Under the pieces are notes generated by a model. That model saw nothing but the letters and a program-made list of their open reading frames with translations, did no database searches and was not told the DNA's origin. A stretch of 64,000 nucleotides of DNA from positions 330,086-394,085 of the forward strand of contig NZ_LMSO01000009.1 in the NCBI RefSeq assembly GCF_001428435.1. The letters run 5' to 3'. Position 1 is the stretch's first letter. The number at the start of each line of letters is the position of its first letter. This document shows, piece after piece, positions 47,556-57,821 of this stretch. The stretch is from Arthrobacter sp. Soil782 (GTDB taxonomy: Bacteria; Actinomycetota; Actinomycetes; Actinomycetales; Micrococcaceae). Made by a program: the position numbers and the translations under genes.

Positions 47556-48167
47556 GTGAGTAATAGTGCAGAAAACGACGACGGCGGCCTCCGCGAGCGC
47601 AAACGGCGCGCCACCCGCGCGTCCATCTGCAGCGTCGCCCGCGAGCTGACGGCTTCGTCGGGTCTCTCCGGCTTCACCGTTGAGGAGCTGTGCGAGCGAG
47701 TTGGAATCTCACGCCGGACCTTCTTCAACTACTTCCCCTCCAAAGAGGATGCGGTGCTCGGCCATGACGAGGACGCGCACTTCCCCGAGGATCTCGTCGC
47801 CGAGTTCCTCGCCAGCGCCAAGAAGGAACCGCTGCTCGAGGCACTGCGGACGTATGCACGGCGCTCCGGCGAGAGCCTCGCCCTCACCCGTGAGGAGTTC
47901 GCCCAACTGCACGCGGTTATGCAGCGAGAACCTGAGATCCTTGCCCGGTTCTTCGGCGAATCCATCGAACGCGAACGCGAGTTCGCCGCACTGATCGCCC
48001 GCCGCGAAGGGATGGCGCCGAACGATCCCCGGGCAGTTCTCTCAGCCCATGTGGTGCGCCACATCGCGTGGGTCTCGATGCACGAGTTCCTCTCCGCCGA
48101 ATCGCCTCAGAACTACCGGGACATCCTCGACACCAACATCGACGCCGCCGGTTACCTGTTCCGGTAG
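47556..48167 (+). CDS. TetR family transcriptional regulator
   Basis: The 203-residue protein has the TetR HTH at about residues 15-60: RERKRRATRASICSVARE, then FTVEELCERVGISRRTFFNYF with the diagnostic recognition helix. A ligand-binding domain with little conservation follows. The GTG at 47556 places the inverted repeat just upstream; a TTG at 47520 would put the repeat in coding sequence. It lies 63 nt before an MFS drug exporter in the same direction, so it most likely represses that gene and itself. A link to the divergent pectinase is possible but weaker. Confidence 0.88.
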   Translation: MSNSAENDDGGLRERKRRATRASICSVARELTASSGLSGFTVEELCERVGISRRTFFNYFPSKEDAVLGHDEDAHFPEDLVAEFLASAKKEPLLEALRTYARRSGESLALTREEFAQLHAVMQREPEILARFFGESIEREREFAALIARREGMAPNDPRAVLSAHVVRHIAWVSMHEFLSAESPQNYRDILDTNIDAAGYLFR

Positions 48168-49871
<1,704 letters not shown>

Positions 49872-49878
49872 CGCGCAA

Positions 49879-50349
49879 TCAGCGCACGAAGTCGGGAACA
49901 CCCGTCGAGTAGCGTGCATTCTCGGCGTGCTTGCGGTGAAGCGGGTTCAGCTCCGGAAGGTCATCGAGTGAGAACCACCGCACGTCCATGGACTCGTCGT
50001 CATTCACGCGCGCCTCACCGGAAAGGTACCGGCATCGGAACACCAGGCTCAGGAACCTGCAGACGTCGGAATTCGGGAAAATCACCGGCCCGACGACGTC
50101 GACACTCACCAGGTGCTCAACCTCCACTGACACGCCGGTCTCCTCCTCCACCTCACGGACAATGGCCGGGGCGGGCTCTTCGCCCGGCTCAATCATCCCG
50201 GTGATGAGGGTCCACTGGCCGGTGTCGGCTCGGCGTCCGAGCAGGACGCGGCCGTCGTCGTCATACACCACCGCCGCTGCTCCGGGAAGCCACAGCGGAT
50301 CATGGCCGATCTTGGAACGCAGGTCCTGGACGAACTCGGGGATAGGCAT
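49879..50349 (-). CDS. Nudix hydrolase
   Basis: The 156-residue protein has the Nudix box starting GMIEPGEEPAPAIVREVEEE (residues about 58-80), preceded by LLGRRADTGQWTLITG. Family enzymes cleave nucleoside diphosphate derivatives; the substrate cannot be told here. The ATG at 50349 is 5 nt after the stop of the prepilin peptidase, with GAGG close upstream, and TAGGCT 7 nt away could give its own promoter. Tail to tail with the MFS gene, only 7 nt apart. Confidence 0.92.
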   Translation of the reverse strand: MPIPEFVQDLRSKIGHDPLWLPGAAAVVYDDDGRVLLGRRADTGQWTLITGMIEPGEEPAPAIVREVEEETGVSVEVEHLVSVDVVGPVIFPNSDVCRFLSLVFRCRYLSGEARVNDDESMDVRWFSLDDLPELNPLHRKHAENARYSTGVPDFVR

Positions 50350-50354
50350 ATTCC

Positions 50355-50858
50355 TCAGCCTAGTGCGAGGACCAGCCCTGCCCCGACGATCATGAACGGC
50401 CCGAACGGGATGGCCGTCTTGGCGTTACCTCTCCGGCTGATGATGAGGAGAACACCCCACAGTCCGCCGAGGAGGAAGGCCGCGAAGGTACCCCACAGCA
50501 GGAAGGACCAACCCACAAAGCCGAGATACAGGCCCAGCACCCCGGCAAGCTTCACATCACCGAAGCCCATACCGGCCGGGTAGATCAGGCGCAGGATGAA
50601 GTAGAACACCCACAGCACAGCCGCCCCGCCGGCAAGGGACACCAGCCGGCCCCAGTCCTGTGCCGCGAGCGCCGCAGCTATGAGCAGTACACCGGCCGCC
50701 GGGTAGGAGGGAAAGATGATCCGGTTGGGAAGCCGGTGGGTTTGGATATCGATGACGCTGAGCCAGATCCCGATCACCGCGAGCAGCGCCAGCGCAAGGG
50801 CGCACAGCCAGAACGCCACGGGTGCGGTGTCCCAGTACTCCCCCATCAGCGCCAGCAT
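50355..50858 (-). CDS. Prepilin peptidase, A24 family, peptidase domain only
   Basis: An aspartic peptidase that removes the leader from type IV prepilins or related Flp/Tad pilins. The 167-residue protein has about six membrane helices and both catalytic aspartates: SVIDIQTHRLPNR and GMGFGDVKLAG (GxGD). The N-terminal methyltransferase domain of PilD is missing, as in TadV-like and many actinobacterial forms. No pilin or secretion ATPase gene is close by, so the substrate must be elsewhere. It forms a short operon with the Nudix gene. Confidence 0.88.
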   Translation of the reverse strand: MLALMGEYWDTAPVAFWLCALALALLAVIGIWLSVIDIQTHRLPNRIIFPSYPAAGVLLIAAALAAQDWGRLVSLAGGAAVLWVFYFILRLIYPAGMGFGDVKLAGVLGLYLGFVGWSFLLWGTFAAFLLGGLWGVLLIISRRGNAKTAIPFGPFMIVGAGLVLALG

Positions 50859-50905
50859 CTGCCTACCGTAACCGAATCCGGCGCCGGGAACTCAAACGCC
50901 TGGCT

Positions 50906-50911
50906 TACACT
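50906..50911 (+). promoter_or_regulatory. -10 element of leaderless hypothetical gene
   Basis: TACACT, 6 nt, then the ATG at 50918; no Shine-Dalgarno. Confidence 0.5.
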
Positions 50912-50917
50912 GTGGAT

Positions 50918-51661
50918 ATGTCCGCCTCAAGCGGTTTAAACCCGGCGAGCCTCTTCCGATCCCTCTGCCGTTCCTCGCCGTGGCGCTGGGAAACGGTTCG
51001 GTTCTCCGTGTCCTGGATCAGCACCGACGGGGAGTCGGATCCGCTGCGCGCCTGGGTACGCCGGCCGCAGGCGCTAAGGGTTGAAACGGCTGCGGGAGCC
51101 CTCCTCCACAGCAGCACCGGCAACGAGCATTCCCGAGACTCCTTCTACGTCAGTGGGAGCAAGAGTTCCTGGCTCGTTGCCCCGAACCTCGTCAGCCCGG
51201 TCTACAACGAAACCGGGTACGTCCACCGCCGCCCCAAAGCCGCCTACGGAGAACCGGCGTTCGGTGACCCGCGGTGGTCTGCCATGCTTGACCCCGTGGA
51301 ACTTGCGGGGGACGCTCCGGTGCCGTATGAGACGCCGTTCGCCAACCGGGTTGAACTCGAGGACATCAGCGAAGACGTCCACGAGGGCCGCCGTGTTCTC
51401 GCCGCCACCGCCACCCCGAACATCTCCTACCAGCCATTCACGCCGGGCCGCCCGCTCATTGGAACAGGCCGAACCCGCGTGCTGGTGGACGTCGCCACAG
51501 CAATCTGCGTCTCAACAACAGCACTCGACGGCGACCTCGCAGGCTGCGGCCACCGGCTGGCCATCAGCGGAGTGGATGAGTACATGGTTGATGATTTGTT
51601 CACCGACGCCCCACCCACGCTCACCGACGTGCGCGACCACATTCCGTGGCAGGTCGGCTGA
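50918..51661 (+). CDS. Conserved-looking hypothetical protein, 247 residues
   Basis: I do not recognise this protein. It is soluble, with no signal peptide or membrane helix, and beta-rich: FSVSWISTDGESDPLRAW, ALRVETAAGALL and RVLVDVATAICVSTTAL. The middle is Pro/Gly-rich (FGDPRWSAMLDPVELAG). The C-terminal third resembles a ligand-sensing beta domain in composition only. The ATG at 50918 is chosen from the leaderless -10 spacing, and the sequence before it is not conserved-looking. It is convergent with phoH (20 nt apart) and divergent from the prepilin peptidase. It may be a lineage-specific stress or antitoxin-like protein; that is a guess. Confidence 0.7.
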   Translation: MSASSGLNPASLFRSLCRSSPWRWETVRFSVSWISTDGESDPLRAWVRRPQALRVETAAGALLHSSTGNEHSRDSFYVSGSKSSWLVAPNLVSPVYNETGYVHRRPKAAYGEPAFGDPRWSAMLDPVELAGDAPVPYETPFANRVELEDISEDVHEGRRVLAATATPNISYQPFTPGRPLIGTGRTRVLVDVATAICVSTTALDGDLAGCGHRLAISGVDEYMVDDLFTDAPPTLTDVRDHIPWQVG

Positions 51662-51681
51662 CCCGCCACGGAACGCAAGCC

Positions 51682-53094
51682 CTAGATTTCGGCACCCTCC
51701 AGCAGGTCCGTCACCAGTGCGGCGATCGGCGAGCGCTCGGAACGCGTCAGCGTGATGTGACCGAACAACGGGTGCCCCTTGAGCGTCTCGACGACGGCGG
51801 CAATGCCGTCATGCCGGCCCACCCGCAGATTGTCCCGCTGCGCCACGTCATGGGTGAGCACGATTTTGGAGTTCTGCCCGATCCTGCTCATCACCGTAAG
51901 GAGCACGTTCTTCTCGAGCGACTGCGCCTCGTCCACGATCACAAAGGAATCATGGAGGGACCGGCCGCGGATATGGGTGAGCGGCAGGACCTCCAGCATC
52001 CCGCGGTCCATGACTTCCTCCACTACCTCCTGCGAGACCAGCGCCCCGAGGGTATCGAAGACCGCCTGCGCCCAGGGGTTCATTTTCTCGCTCTCGCCGC
52101 CCGGCAGGTAGCCGAGTTCCTGGCCGCCCACCGCGTACAGCGGCCGGAACACCACTACCTTGCGGTGCTCCTGCCGCTCAAGGACAGCTTCGAGTCCGGC
52201 ACACAGCGCCAGTGCCGACTTTCCGGTGCCGGCACGCCCGCCGAGGGATACGATGCCTACCTCTGGATCCATCAGCAGGTCAATTGCGAGCCGCTGTTCG
52301 GCGGACCGGCCATGCAGCCCGAAGACGTCGCGGTCCCCCCGGACCAGCCGCACCTGCTTGTCGGCGCCCACCCGGCCAAGGGCTGAACCCTTCCCGGAGT
52401 GGAGGATGACCCCGGTGTTTGCGGGCAGTTCCGCGGCGTCCGGCAGGAAGACGGGCTCATGCGCATAGAGGGTGTCGACGTCGTCGTCCAGGGTGTCCAG
52501 CTCCGCAACTCCCGTCCAGCCGGAATCCTTGACGAGCTCATTGCGGTACTCATCCGCCTGCAGCCCCATCGCGGAGGCCTTCACGCGCATCGGCAGGTCC
52601 TTGGACACCACCGTGACGTTGCGGCCCTCGTCCGAGAGGTTCTTGGCCACGGCCAGGATCCGGGAGTCATTGTCGCCGCTGCGGAAGCCGACCGGCAGCA
52701 CCTCGGTGGACACGTGATTGAGTTCCACCCGGAGCGTACCGCCATCGGTTCCCAGCGGAATAGCCTGGTTCAGCCCGTTGTGCTGCACCCTCAGCTCATC
52801 CAGGAGCCGCAGGGCCTTGCGTGCGAAGAAGCCCAGCTCGGGATCGTGGCGTTTGCCTTCGAGTTCGGTGATCACCACGATCGGCAGGATCACCTCATGT
52901 TCCGCGAAGCGTGTGATCGCCCGCGGATCCGACAGCAGTACCGAGGTATCCAGGACGTAGCTGCGGCTGCCGAGACTCTCGACAGCAGAAAGGCCCGCCG
53001 CTGCGAGGAGTTGTTCGTCCTGCGCCGCCGGGCGGGCCTTGGTGTTGCTGGGCGTATCGGTTGCGGATCGCTGGGTTGTGCGAGATGTGGCCAC
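51682..53094 (-). CDS. phoH: PhoH family protein with N-terminal PIN domain (PhoH2-type)
   Basis: A fusion of a PIN RNase domain with an AAA-like PhoH ATPase; PhoH2 of mycobacteria has RNA helicase/RNase activity. PIN residues are seen in [25 protein letters not shown] and [13 protein letters not shown]. The ATPase has [20 protein letters not shown] (Walker A) and [14 protein letters not shown] (Walker B). The GTG at 53094 (470 residues) has a GGGGAAGTGGAG stretch upstream and a short CGGGCG/CGCCCG hairpin in its leader. The frame is open up to 53352, but that part is not PIN-like. From memory the uppS and hemolysin III neighbours match the Rv1085c-Rv1095 order. Confidence 0.92.
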   Translation of the reverse strand: MATSRTTQRSATDTPSNTKARPAAQDEQLLAAAGLSAVESLGSRSYVLDTSVLLSDPRAITRFAEHEVILPIVVITELEGKRHDPELGFFARKALRLLDELRVQHNGLNQAIPLGTDGGTLRVELNHVSTEVLPVGFRSGDNDSRILAVAKNLSDEGRNVTVVSKDLPMRVKASAMGLQADEYRNELVKDSGWTGVAELDTLDDDVDTLYAHEPVFLPDAAELPANTGVILHSGKGSALGRVGADKQVRLVRGDRDVFGLHGRSAEQRLAIDLLMDPEVGIVSLGGRAGTGKSALALCAGLEAVLERQEHRKVVVFRPLYAVGGQELGYLPGGESEKMNPWAQAVFDTLGALVSQEVVEEVMDRGMLEVLPLTHIRGRSLHDSFVIVDEAQSLEKNVLLTVMSRIGQNSKIVLTHDVAQRDNLRVGRHDGIAAVVETLKGHPLFGHITLTRSERSPIAALVTDLLEGAEI

Positions 53095-53351
53095 TTCAAC
53101 TCCACTTCCCCGGGCGAGGAACGCCCGAGAATAATCTAGGGCTTGGGTGAGGCGGGCCGGCCAGAAGGCCGCGCGCGGCCTCCCCTTTTCAGAACCGGTG
53201 CTGGTGAGCACGGTGCCTGCATAGGTGGCCTCCCCGAACAGCCGGCGGGTGCCTGCTGTTGCAACAGACATTACGCCCGCGAACGACGACGGCGGCACCG
53301 GCAATGCGTGCGTGTCGCGTGAATTTTGGGTGACGGAATGCGAAAGGAACA
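53095..53351. other. uppS-phoH intergenic region
   Basis: 257 nt on the same strand as both flanking genes. TAGATT near 53133-53138 (minus strand) is a plausible phoH -10. A GC hairpin (CGGGCG...CGCCCG) lies in the leader. An in-frame open stretch continuous with phoH is present but looks non-coding. Confidence 0.4.
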
Positions 53352-54125
53352 CTACCCGCCGAAGCGGCGTTGCCGGCGTCCGTAATCACGCAGCGCGCGA
53401 AGGAAATCGACCCGCCGGAAGTCCGGCCAGAGCGCCTCGCAGAAGTAGAACTCGCTGTACGCGCTCTGCCACATGAGGAAGCCGGAAAGCCGCAGCTCGC
53501 CCGAGGTGCGGATCACGAGGTCCGGATCCGGCTGGCCGCGCGTGTACAGGTACTCGGAAATCTGTCCTACTGACAGGTTGCCGGCAACATCGGCCAGCGA
53601 TGCGCCCTCGGAGTCCGCATGCATCAGCAGTTCCTTGACGGCGTCGACAATCTCACGGCGCCCGCCGTAACCGACGGCCACATTGACGTGTAACCCTTCA
53701 ATGCACGCGGTGCGTTCGGCGAGTTCGGTGACCTTGACCGCGAGGTGCTCCGGAAGGAGATCGAGAGCGCCGACCGGCTGGACGCGAACTGCCCGCGTTT
53801 CACCCAGGCGGTCCAGGGTGTTCCCGATGATGTCCAGAAGCTGCTCGATTTCCTCCGCCGAGCGGCTCATGTTGTCCGTGGACAGCATGTAGAGCGTGAC
53901 CATTTCGACGCCGAGCTCCCGGCACCAGCCGAGGAACTCGAGGATCTTGTCTGCGCCGGCCTGATGGCCGTGCTGCGTCGGTGCGCCGGCAAGCTTCGCC
54001 CAGCGTCGGTTGCCGTCCACCATGACGCCGATGTGGTGGGGGATGCGGTCGGCTGCCAGTGACCGCTGGAGTTTGCGCTCGTAGAAGTTGTAGGCAAACG
54101 AGGGAAACATCACGGCAGCGCCCAC
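53352..54125 (-). CDS. uppS: Isoprenyl transferase (cis-prenyl diphosphate synthase)
   Basis: Condenses isopentenyl diphosphate to Z-prenyl diphosphates that carry wall sugars. The 257-residue protein shows [15 protein letters not shown] (catalytic Asp), [47 protein letters not shown] and [19 protein letters not shown]. The sequence resembles the short-chain Z,E-farnesyl-type enzymes of mycobacteria (Rv1086) as well as UppS, so product length is open. GTG at 54125 has AAGGA about 5 nt upstream. It is divergent from hemolysin III. Confidence 0.93.
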   Translation of the reverse strand: MGAAVMFPSFAYNFYERKLQRSLAADRIPHHIGVMVDGNRRWAKLAGAPTQHGHQAGADKILEFLGWCRELGVEMVTLYMLSTDNMSRSAEEIEQLLDIIGNTLDRLGETRAVRVQPVGALDLLPEHLAVKVTELAERTACIEGLHVNVAVGYGGRREIVDAVKELLMHADSEGASLADVAGNLSVGQISEYLYTRGQPDPDLVIRTSGELRLSGFLMWQSAYSEFYFCEALWPDFRRVDFLRALRDYGRRQRRFGG

Positions 54126-54201
54126 CCGTCCTTCCGATCAGCTAGTGAGATTCAGTTCCTACCGTACCGGCACGAGCCCCGCAGTGTGGGCTGCGGCGCT
54201 T

Positions 54202-54217
54202 GTTACCCGTTAGTAAC
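54202..54217. promoter_or_regulatory. GTTAC-N6-GTAAC inverted repeat upstream of hemolysin III
   Basis: Five-base arms around six bases, 16-31 nt before the -10 of the hemolysin III gene, hence over its -35 region. A regulator site is possible; the arms are short. Confidence 0.3.
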
Positions 54218-54233
54218 TTATGGGCCGGTCAGA

Positions 54234-54239
54234 TAGAAT
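54234..54239 (+). promoter_or_regulatory. -10 element of the hemolysin III gene
   Basis: TAGAAT, 7 nt, then ATG at 54247; no Shine-Dalgarno. Confidence 0.45.
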
Positions 54240-54246
54240 TCCGGTC

Positions 54247-54999
54247 ATGAGCCGACGCGTTTCTCCTCCAGCCGGTGCACCCAATCCCCGCCGGCAACCG
54301 GACGAATCGGCACCCGTTGACGGTCCTGTGGAATCCGCCGTCGAACGCGCTGCAGACGCCCTGAACATCAAGCCGAGGTGGCGGGGATGGATCCACCTCG
54401 GAGCCACTCCCCTGGCTATCGCCGCCGGGATTGTGCTTGTTGTCCTGGCACCCACTCCGGCCGGAAAAGTCACCTCGGCGATCTACGCGTTCACGGGAGT
54501 CCTGCTCTTCGGCGTGAGCGCCGTCTACCACCGCGGCAACTGGCAGCCCCGCACCAAGACGGTGCTCAAACGTTTGGACCACACCAACATCATGCTGGTG
54601 ATCGCGGGCAGCTATACGCCGCTTTCCTGGGCGCTGCTGCCCCAGGATAAAGCCACCTTCCTGCTCTGGCTGATCTGGTGCGGAGCCATCGCGGGCGTGC
54701 TCTTCCGCGTGCTGTGGGTCAATGCGCCGCGCTGGCTCTACGTGCCCATCTACATCGCGCTCGGCCTCGCGGCCCTACTGTTCCTGCCGGACTTCCTCGC
54801 CGCCAGCGTGCCGGCCACCGTACTCATCCTGGTCGGCGGAGTGTTCTACATTGCCGGTGCGGTGATCTACGGGCTCAAGCGGCCCAACCCCAGTCCGCAC
54901 TGGTTCGGCTTCCACGAACTATTCCACGCGTTCACCGTCGCAGCGTTCGCCGCCCACTTCATCGCCATCCTGATCGCGGTCCTCAACCCGCTGCGCTGA
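54247..54999 (+). CDS. Hemolysin III (YqfA/PAQR) family membrane protein
   Basis: The 250-residue protein has a polar lead of about 45 residues and seven predicted membrane helices. Family hallmarks are GVSAVYHRGNW (first metal-ligand His), LKRLDHTNIMLVIAGSYTPL and WFGFHELFHAFTVAAFAAH (paired His residues). These PAQR-type zinc-binding positions suggest a membrane hydrolase or receptor; lysis is a historical name. The ATG at 54247 is chosen from the -10 position and because the nine residues before it are not conserved. It is divergent from uppS. Confidence 0.9.
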   Translation: MSRRVSPPAGAPNPRRQPDESAPVDGPVESAVERAADALNIKPRWRGWIHLGATPLAIAAGIVLVVLAPTPAGKVTSAIYAFTGVLLFGVSAVYHRGNWQPRTKTVLKRLDHTNIMLVIAGSYTPLSWALLPQDKATFLLWLIWCGAIAGVLFRVLWVNAPRWLYVPIYIALGLAALLFLPDFLAASVPATVLILVGGVFYIAGAVIYGLKRPNPSPHWFGFHELFHAFTVAAFAAHFIAILIAVLNPLR

Positions 55000-55021
55000 G
55001 CCCGGATTGCCACTGCAAGCC

Positions 55022-55186
55022 CTAGCTCCGGGCGACGAGCGCAGGCTTACAGGGAGAGCCGAGACCTCCGGCGAAAACCCAATGACCATCCGCCCGGAGC
55101 TTGTCGTTGAAAGCGTCGATGGCAGCCATCTCATCCGAGGTGGCGAGACCGGGCGCGTCATGAAGCACTGACAACAGATACCGCAT
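55022..55186 (-). pseudogene. Truncated YCII-related (DGPF) domain protein
   Basis: A 54-residue frame reads MRYLLSVLHDAPGLATSDEM, then ends HWVFAGGLGSPCKPALVARS before TAG. This is clearly the first half of the YCII family seen in actinobacteria, normally about 100-115 residues. The DGPF motif and the C-terminal half are missing, and no matching sequence continues in another frame before hemolysin III. It begins 5 nt after the stop of the small membrane protein. It is either a decayed gene cut when the neighbouring junction formed, or a shortened functional form. Confidence 0.7.
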
Positions 55187-55191
55187 CTGAT

Positions 55192-55545
55192 CTATGGTGC
55201 TTCCGGTCCGTGTGCACCGCCGGCGGTGTGCCGTTTTTCCGGCTCTCCAGGAGTGTAGTCAGAGTCCTCCACTACACCTTCCGGTTCCCCGGGACCGCGT
55301 CGGGCCTCTTCCGGACGTTGCCGGGCTTCCTCTTCCTCAAGGAGTGCCATCTCCCGGTAGCGCACACGGCGGATCCTGCGTGTCATGTCACGGATCAGGA
55401 AGATCACTGCGATCACCAGGAAGAGAGTTGCCAGGAACCCGAGCAATCCGGGGGTTACATCGGCCGGATCAAGCCCGGGGCGCAGTGAGGGGTCATCACC
55501 GGGCGCCGGGGTCACGGTTGCGGCCAGATTCAGCAGGGAGAGCAC
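55192..55545 (-). CDS. Small single-pass membrane protein downstream of mca
   Basis: The 117-residue protein has one membrane segment at about 32-51 (TPGLLGFLATLFLVIAVIFL), an outward N-terminus and a charged cytosolic tail. The tail holds RDMTRRIRRVRYREMALLEE, Glu-rich sequence and a Pro/Gly-rich end. I recognise no domain, but a small gene after mca is also recalled from mycobacteria (Rv1083). The GTG at 55545 has only a weak ribosome site. It follows mca by 63 nt on the same strand. Confidence 0.75.
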   Translation of the reverse strand: MLSLLNLAATVTPAPGDDPSLRPGLDPADVTPGLLGFLATLFLVIAVIFLIRDMTRRIRRVRYREMALLEEEEARQRPEEARRGPGEPEGVVEDSDYTPGEPEKRHTAGGAHGPEAP

Positions 55546-55608
55546 TCCAGAGCACCACTTTCACGAGGAGACATGGCATCGATGCCAACGGCAGGAATAG
55601 CCACGGAA

Positions 55609-56544
55609 TTATTCTATGCCCGCAAAGAAGTCCGTTTCAGGCAACTCCTGCGGTACACGGGAGGAGATCAGCGAGTAGTCCTCCCACGGCCAGACCTTGC
55701 GCTGCAGATCAGCGGAAACCGCAAAGAAGAAGCCGCCCGGTTCCACCTGCGTGCGGTGAGCCAGCAGTGCCCGCTCCCGGTGTTCGAAGAAGTCGCCGCA
55801 GTCGATCTGCGTTGTGGTGGGATGGGTTGGCCGCGCGGGCTGGTGGCCCTCGGCGTCCGCTTCCAGCCAGGCTGCAATCCGCTCTGCGTAGGGCGACTGC
55901 AGTCCGGCCTCCTCCAGTGCAAAGTGCAGGGCACGGAACCGCTCCGGATTGAACGCGCGGTCATAGTAGAGCTTCAGCGGATTCCACGGCTCGCCAATAC
56001 CGGCATAGCGGGACGGGTCCCCCGCGGCCTCGTACGCCTCAACCGCTACCCGGTGCGCCATGATGTGGTCCGGGTGCGGGTACCCGCCGTTCTCGTCATA
56101 ACTCAGGATCACGTGCGGCCGGTACTCCCGGACCAGCTGCACCAGCGGCGCGGCTGCCCGCTCGAGAGGCTGCAGCGCGAAGCAACCGGGCGGCAGCGGC
56201 GGAAGCGGGTCCCCCTCCGGCAGTCCCGAGTCAACGAATCCGAGCCAGCGGTGTTCCACTCCGAGCGCCGCTGCTGCCTCAGCCATCTCCAGGCGCCGCA
56301 GACCCGCGAGGTCGCGGGCCGCGTGCGGCACGTCGGCCATCTGCGCATTCAGGATGTCGCCGCGCTCGCCGCCGGTGCAGGTGGCCACCATCACGGAGAC
56401 GCCGGCTGCGACGTAGCTGGCCATGGTGGCCGCGCCCTTGCTCGACTCGTCATCGGGGTGCGCATGCACCGCGAGAAGGCGGTAGCCGCCGTCGTTCACT
56501 GGATTTCCTGAAGGAGTAGCTGGAATTTGCTCCGGGCTGGGCAC
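55609..56544 (-). CDS. mca: Mycothiol S-conjugate amidase
   Basis: Cleaves mycothiol S-conjugates so that mercapturic acids can be exported, a detoxification step specific to actinobacteria. The protein shows LLAVHAHPDDESSKGAATMA (zinc-binding His-Pro-Asp-Asp), CTGGERGDILN, YPHPDHIMAHRVAVEAYEAA (third zinc His region) and TTTQIDCGDFFEHRERALLA near the C-terminus. The GTG at 56544 has AGGAG about 6 nt upstream, giving 311 residues. The Lys/Ser in DESSKGA and the overall length favour Mca over the related deacetylase MshB. It is divergent from DUF4307. Confidence 0.93.
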   Translation of the reverse strand: MPSPEQIPATPSGNPVNDGGYRLLAVHAHPDDESSKGAATMASYVAAGVSVMVATCTGGERGDILNAQMADVPHAARDLAGLRRLEMAEAAAALGVEHRWLGFVDSGLPEGDPLPPLPPGCFALQPLERAAAPLVQLVREYRPHVILSYDENGGYPHPDHIMAHRVAVEAYEAAGDPSRYAGIGEPWNPLKLYYDRAFNPERFRALHFALEEAGLQSPYAERIAAWLEADAEGHQPARPTHPTTTQIDCGDFFEHRERALLAHRTQVEPGGFFFAVSADLQRKVWPWEDYSLISSRVPQELPETDFFAGIE

Positions 56545-56654
56545 TGAATGCTCCTGAATCTTTCCTGGTGTGACAAGGCAAGCGGCCCCGGTCAGGGCGC
56601 CGGCTGGAAAATGACGGAAATTCACCAACGCACCGGTTGGTAAACTTGGAACCG

Positions 56655-57101
56655 ATGAGCACCGACCACGCGCCAGTACCAAGAGTAGCCAATCGCTACG
56701 GCGCCCCCAAGCCGCAGCGGCCCGCCACCGGGCATGCTCGCCGGCACAAGCGCTGGCTGGTCTGGGCCGCCCTGACTTCAGCGGTGGTTGCCACGGGTGT
56801 TTTCAGTATCTTCGCCGGTACACCGGAGGTTTCATCAAAGGACGTAGGTTTCAGCATTGATGGCCCCGCCGTGGCCCGCGTGGACTATGAGGTCACCAAG
56901 GATCCGGGCGCCACGGCGCAGTGCGCTGTGCAGGTACTGAACCAGTCCTACGCCATCGTGGGCTGGACCGTGGTGACCATCCCGCCCACCAACTCCCAAT
57001 CCGTTGACGGTGGCACCTCGTCCCACAGCACCACGGTCCGCACCGAGTCCCAGGGGGTCAGCGGCGGCATCAACGCCTGCTGGATCCTTGAGGAATCCTG
57101 A
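56655..57101 (+). CDS. DUF4307 family membrane-anchored protein
   Basis: The 148-residue protein has a basic, Pro-rich cytosolic lead, one membrane segment near 38-56 (VWAALTSAVVATGVFSIFAG) and an outward beta domain. That domain has ARVDYEVTKDPGATAQC, VLNQSYAIVGWTVVTIPP and GGINACWILEES; its two Cys may form a disulfide. Function unknown. The ATG at 56655 is preceded by TAAACT 8 nt upstream, so the RNA probably starts at or just before the codon. Positioned between mca (divergent) and greA, as recalled for Rv1081c. Confidence 0.85.
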   Translation: MSTDHAPVPRVANRYGAPKPQRPATGHARRHKRWLVWAALTSAVVATGVFSIFAGTPEVSSKDVGFSIDGPAVARVDYEVTKDPGATAQCAVQVLNQSYAIVGWTVVTIPPTNSQSVDGGTSSHSTTVRTESQGVSGGINACWILEES

Positions 57102-57130
57102 CTGTCACTGATCCAGAATCCGCCCGGTTA

Positions 57131-57159
57131 TTGGGTATTTGAAGCTTGCTGTCTATAAT
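57131..57159 (+). promoter_or_regulatory. Sigma-70-type promoter of greA
   Basis: TTGGGT (57131-57136), a 17-bp spacer and a perfect TATAAT (57154-57159). RNA would start near 57166, leaving a leader of about 155 nt before greA. Confidence 0.75.
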
Positions 57160-57165
57160 GGACTG

Positions 57166-57320
57166 ATACGTTCCGCCCCGCCCCGCGGTTGGTTCCTACT
57201 GAAGTACTTCAGGAGAAGAGGCCATCACGCAGGCGGGGTCTTTGCTTGTAGATGCGCGCATCACGGCAAAGACCGCAGCCGAATCCCGCTTGAGGGCTTC
57301 GACGTACCTAAGGAGATATC
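57166..57320 (+). promoter_or_regulatory. Structured 155-nt leader of greA
   Basis: Contains a palindrome CTGAAGTACTTCAG (57199-57212) and a 9-bp inverted repeat GGTCTTTGC (57237-57245) / GCAAAGACC (57266-57274). A possible 13-codon leader frame starts in the loop of the second stem. Good AAGGAGAT precedes the greA GTG. Length and folding suggest control by RNA structure; no known riboswitch class is recognised. Confidence 0.45.
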
Positions 57321-57812
57321 GTGTCCACCAACAGCGCATCCGTCGCCTGGCTCACCAAGGAGTCCTACGACCGCCTCAAGGCTGAGCTGGACCACCTGTC
57401 CGGCCCAGGCCGCACCGAGATCGTTTCCCGCATTGAGCAGGCCCGCTCTGAGGGTGACCTCAAGGAGAACGGCGGCTACCACGCAGCCAAGGAAGAGCAG
57501 GGCAAGGCCGAGGCCCGCATCCGGCAGCTGACCGAACTGCTGAACAACGCACACGTGGGCGAGTCCCCGGCAGATGACGGCATTGTTGAGCCGGGCATGC
57601 TGGTCGAGGCGAACATCGCCGGAGACAAGGAGACCTTCCTCCTGGGCAGCCGGGAAGTAGCCGGGGACACGGATCTCAACGTCTACAGCGAGAGGTCCCC
57701 GCTGGGCGCAGCGATCCAGGGTCACAAGGCCGGAGACACCGTGAAGTACACCGCGCCCAACGGCAAGGAAATCACCGTCGAGGTCCTGTCGGCTAAGCCC
57801 TACGCGGGCTAG
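57321..57812 (+). CDS. greA: Transcript cleavage factor GreA
   Basis: Stimulates RNA polymerase to cleave its backtracked transcript. The 163-residue protein has the N-terminal coiled coil with WLTKESYDRLKAELDHL and the acidic tip region ARSEGDLKENGGYHAAKEEQ, which carries the Asp-Glu pair. The C-terminal FKBP-like domain has SERSPLGAAIQGHKAGD. The GTG at 57321 has AAGGAGAT about 4 nt upstream. It is the only gene of its unit, with its own strong promoter and a long leader. Confidence 0.96.
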   Translation: MSTNSASVAWLTKESYDRLKAELDHLSGPGRTEIVSRIEQARSEGDLKENGGYHAAKEEQGKAEARIRQLTELLNNAHVGESPADDGIVEPGMLVEANIAGDKETFLLGSREVAGDTDLNVYSERSPLGAAIQGHKAGDTVKYTAPNGKEITVEVLSAKPYAG

Positions 57813-57821
57813 CTGTACTTC

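Noticed and set aside
53095-53352. 86-residue N-terminal extension of PhoH
   Set aside because: No PIN similarity, no ribosome site at its start. GTG at 53094 has a suitable upstream region and fits homologue length.
57252-57293. 13-codon leader peptide in the greA leader
   Set aside because: No ribosome site and no runs of regulatory codons; kept only as a remark on the leader.
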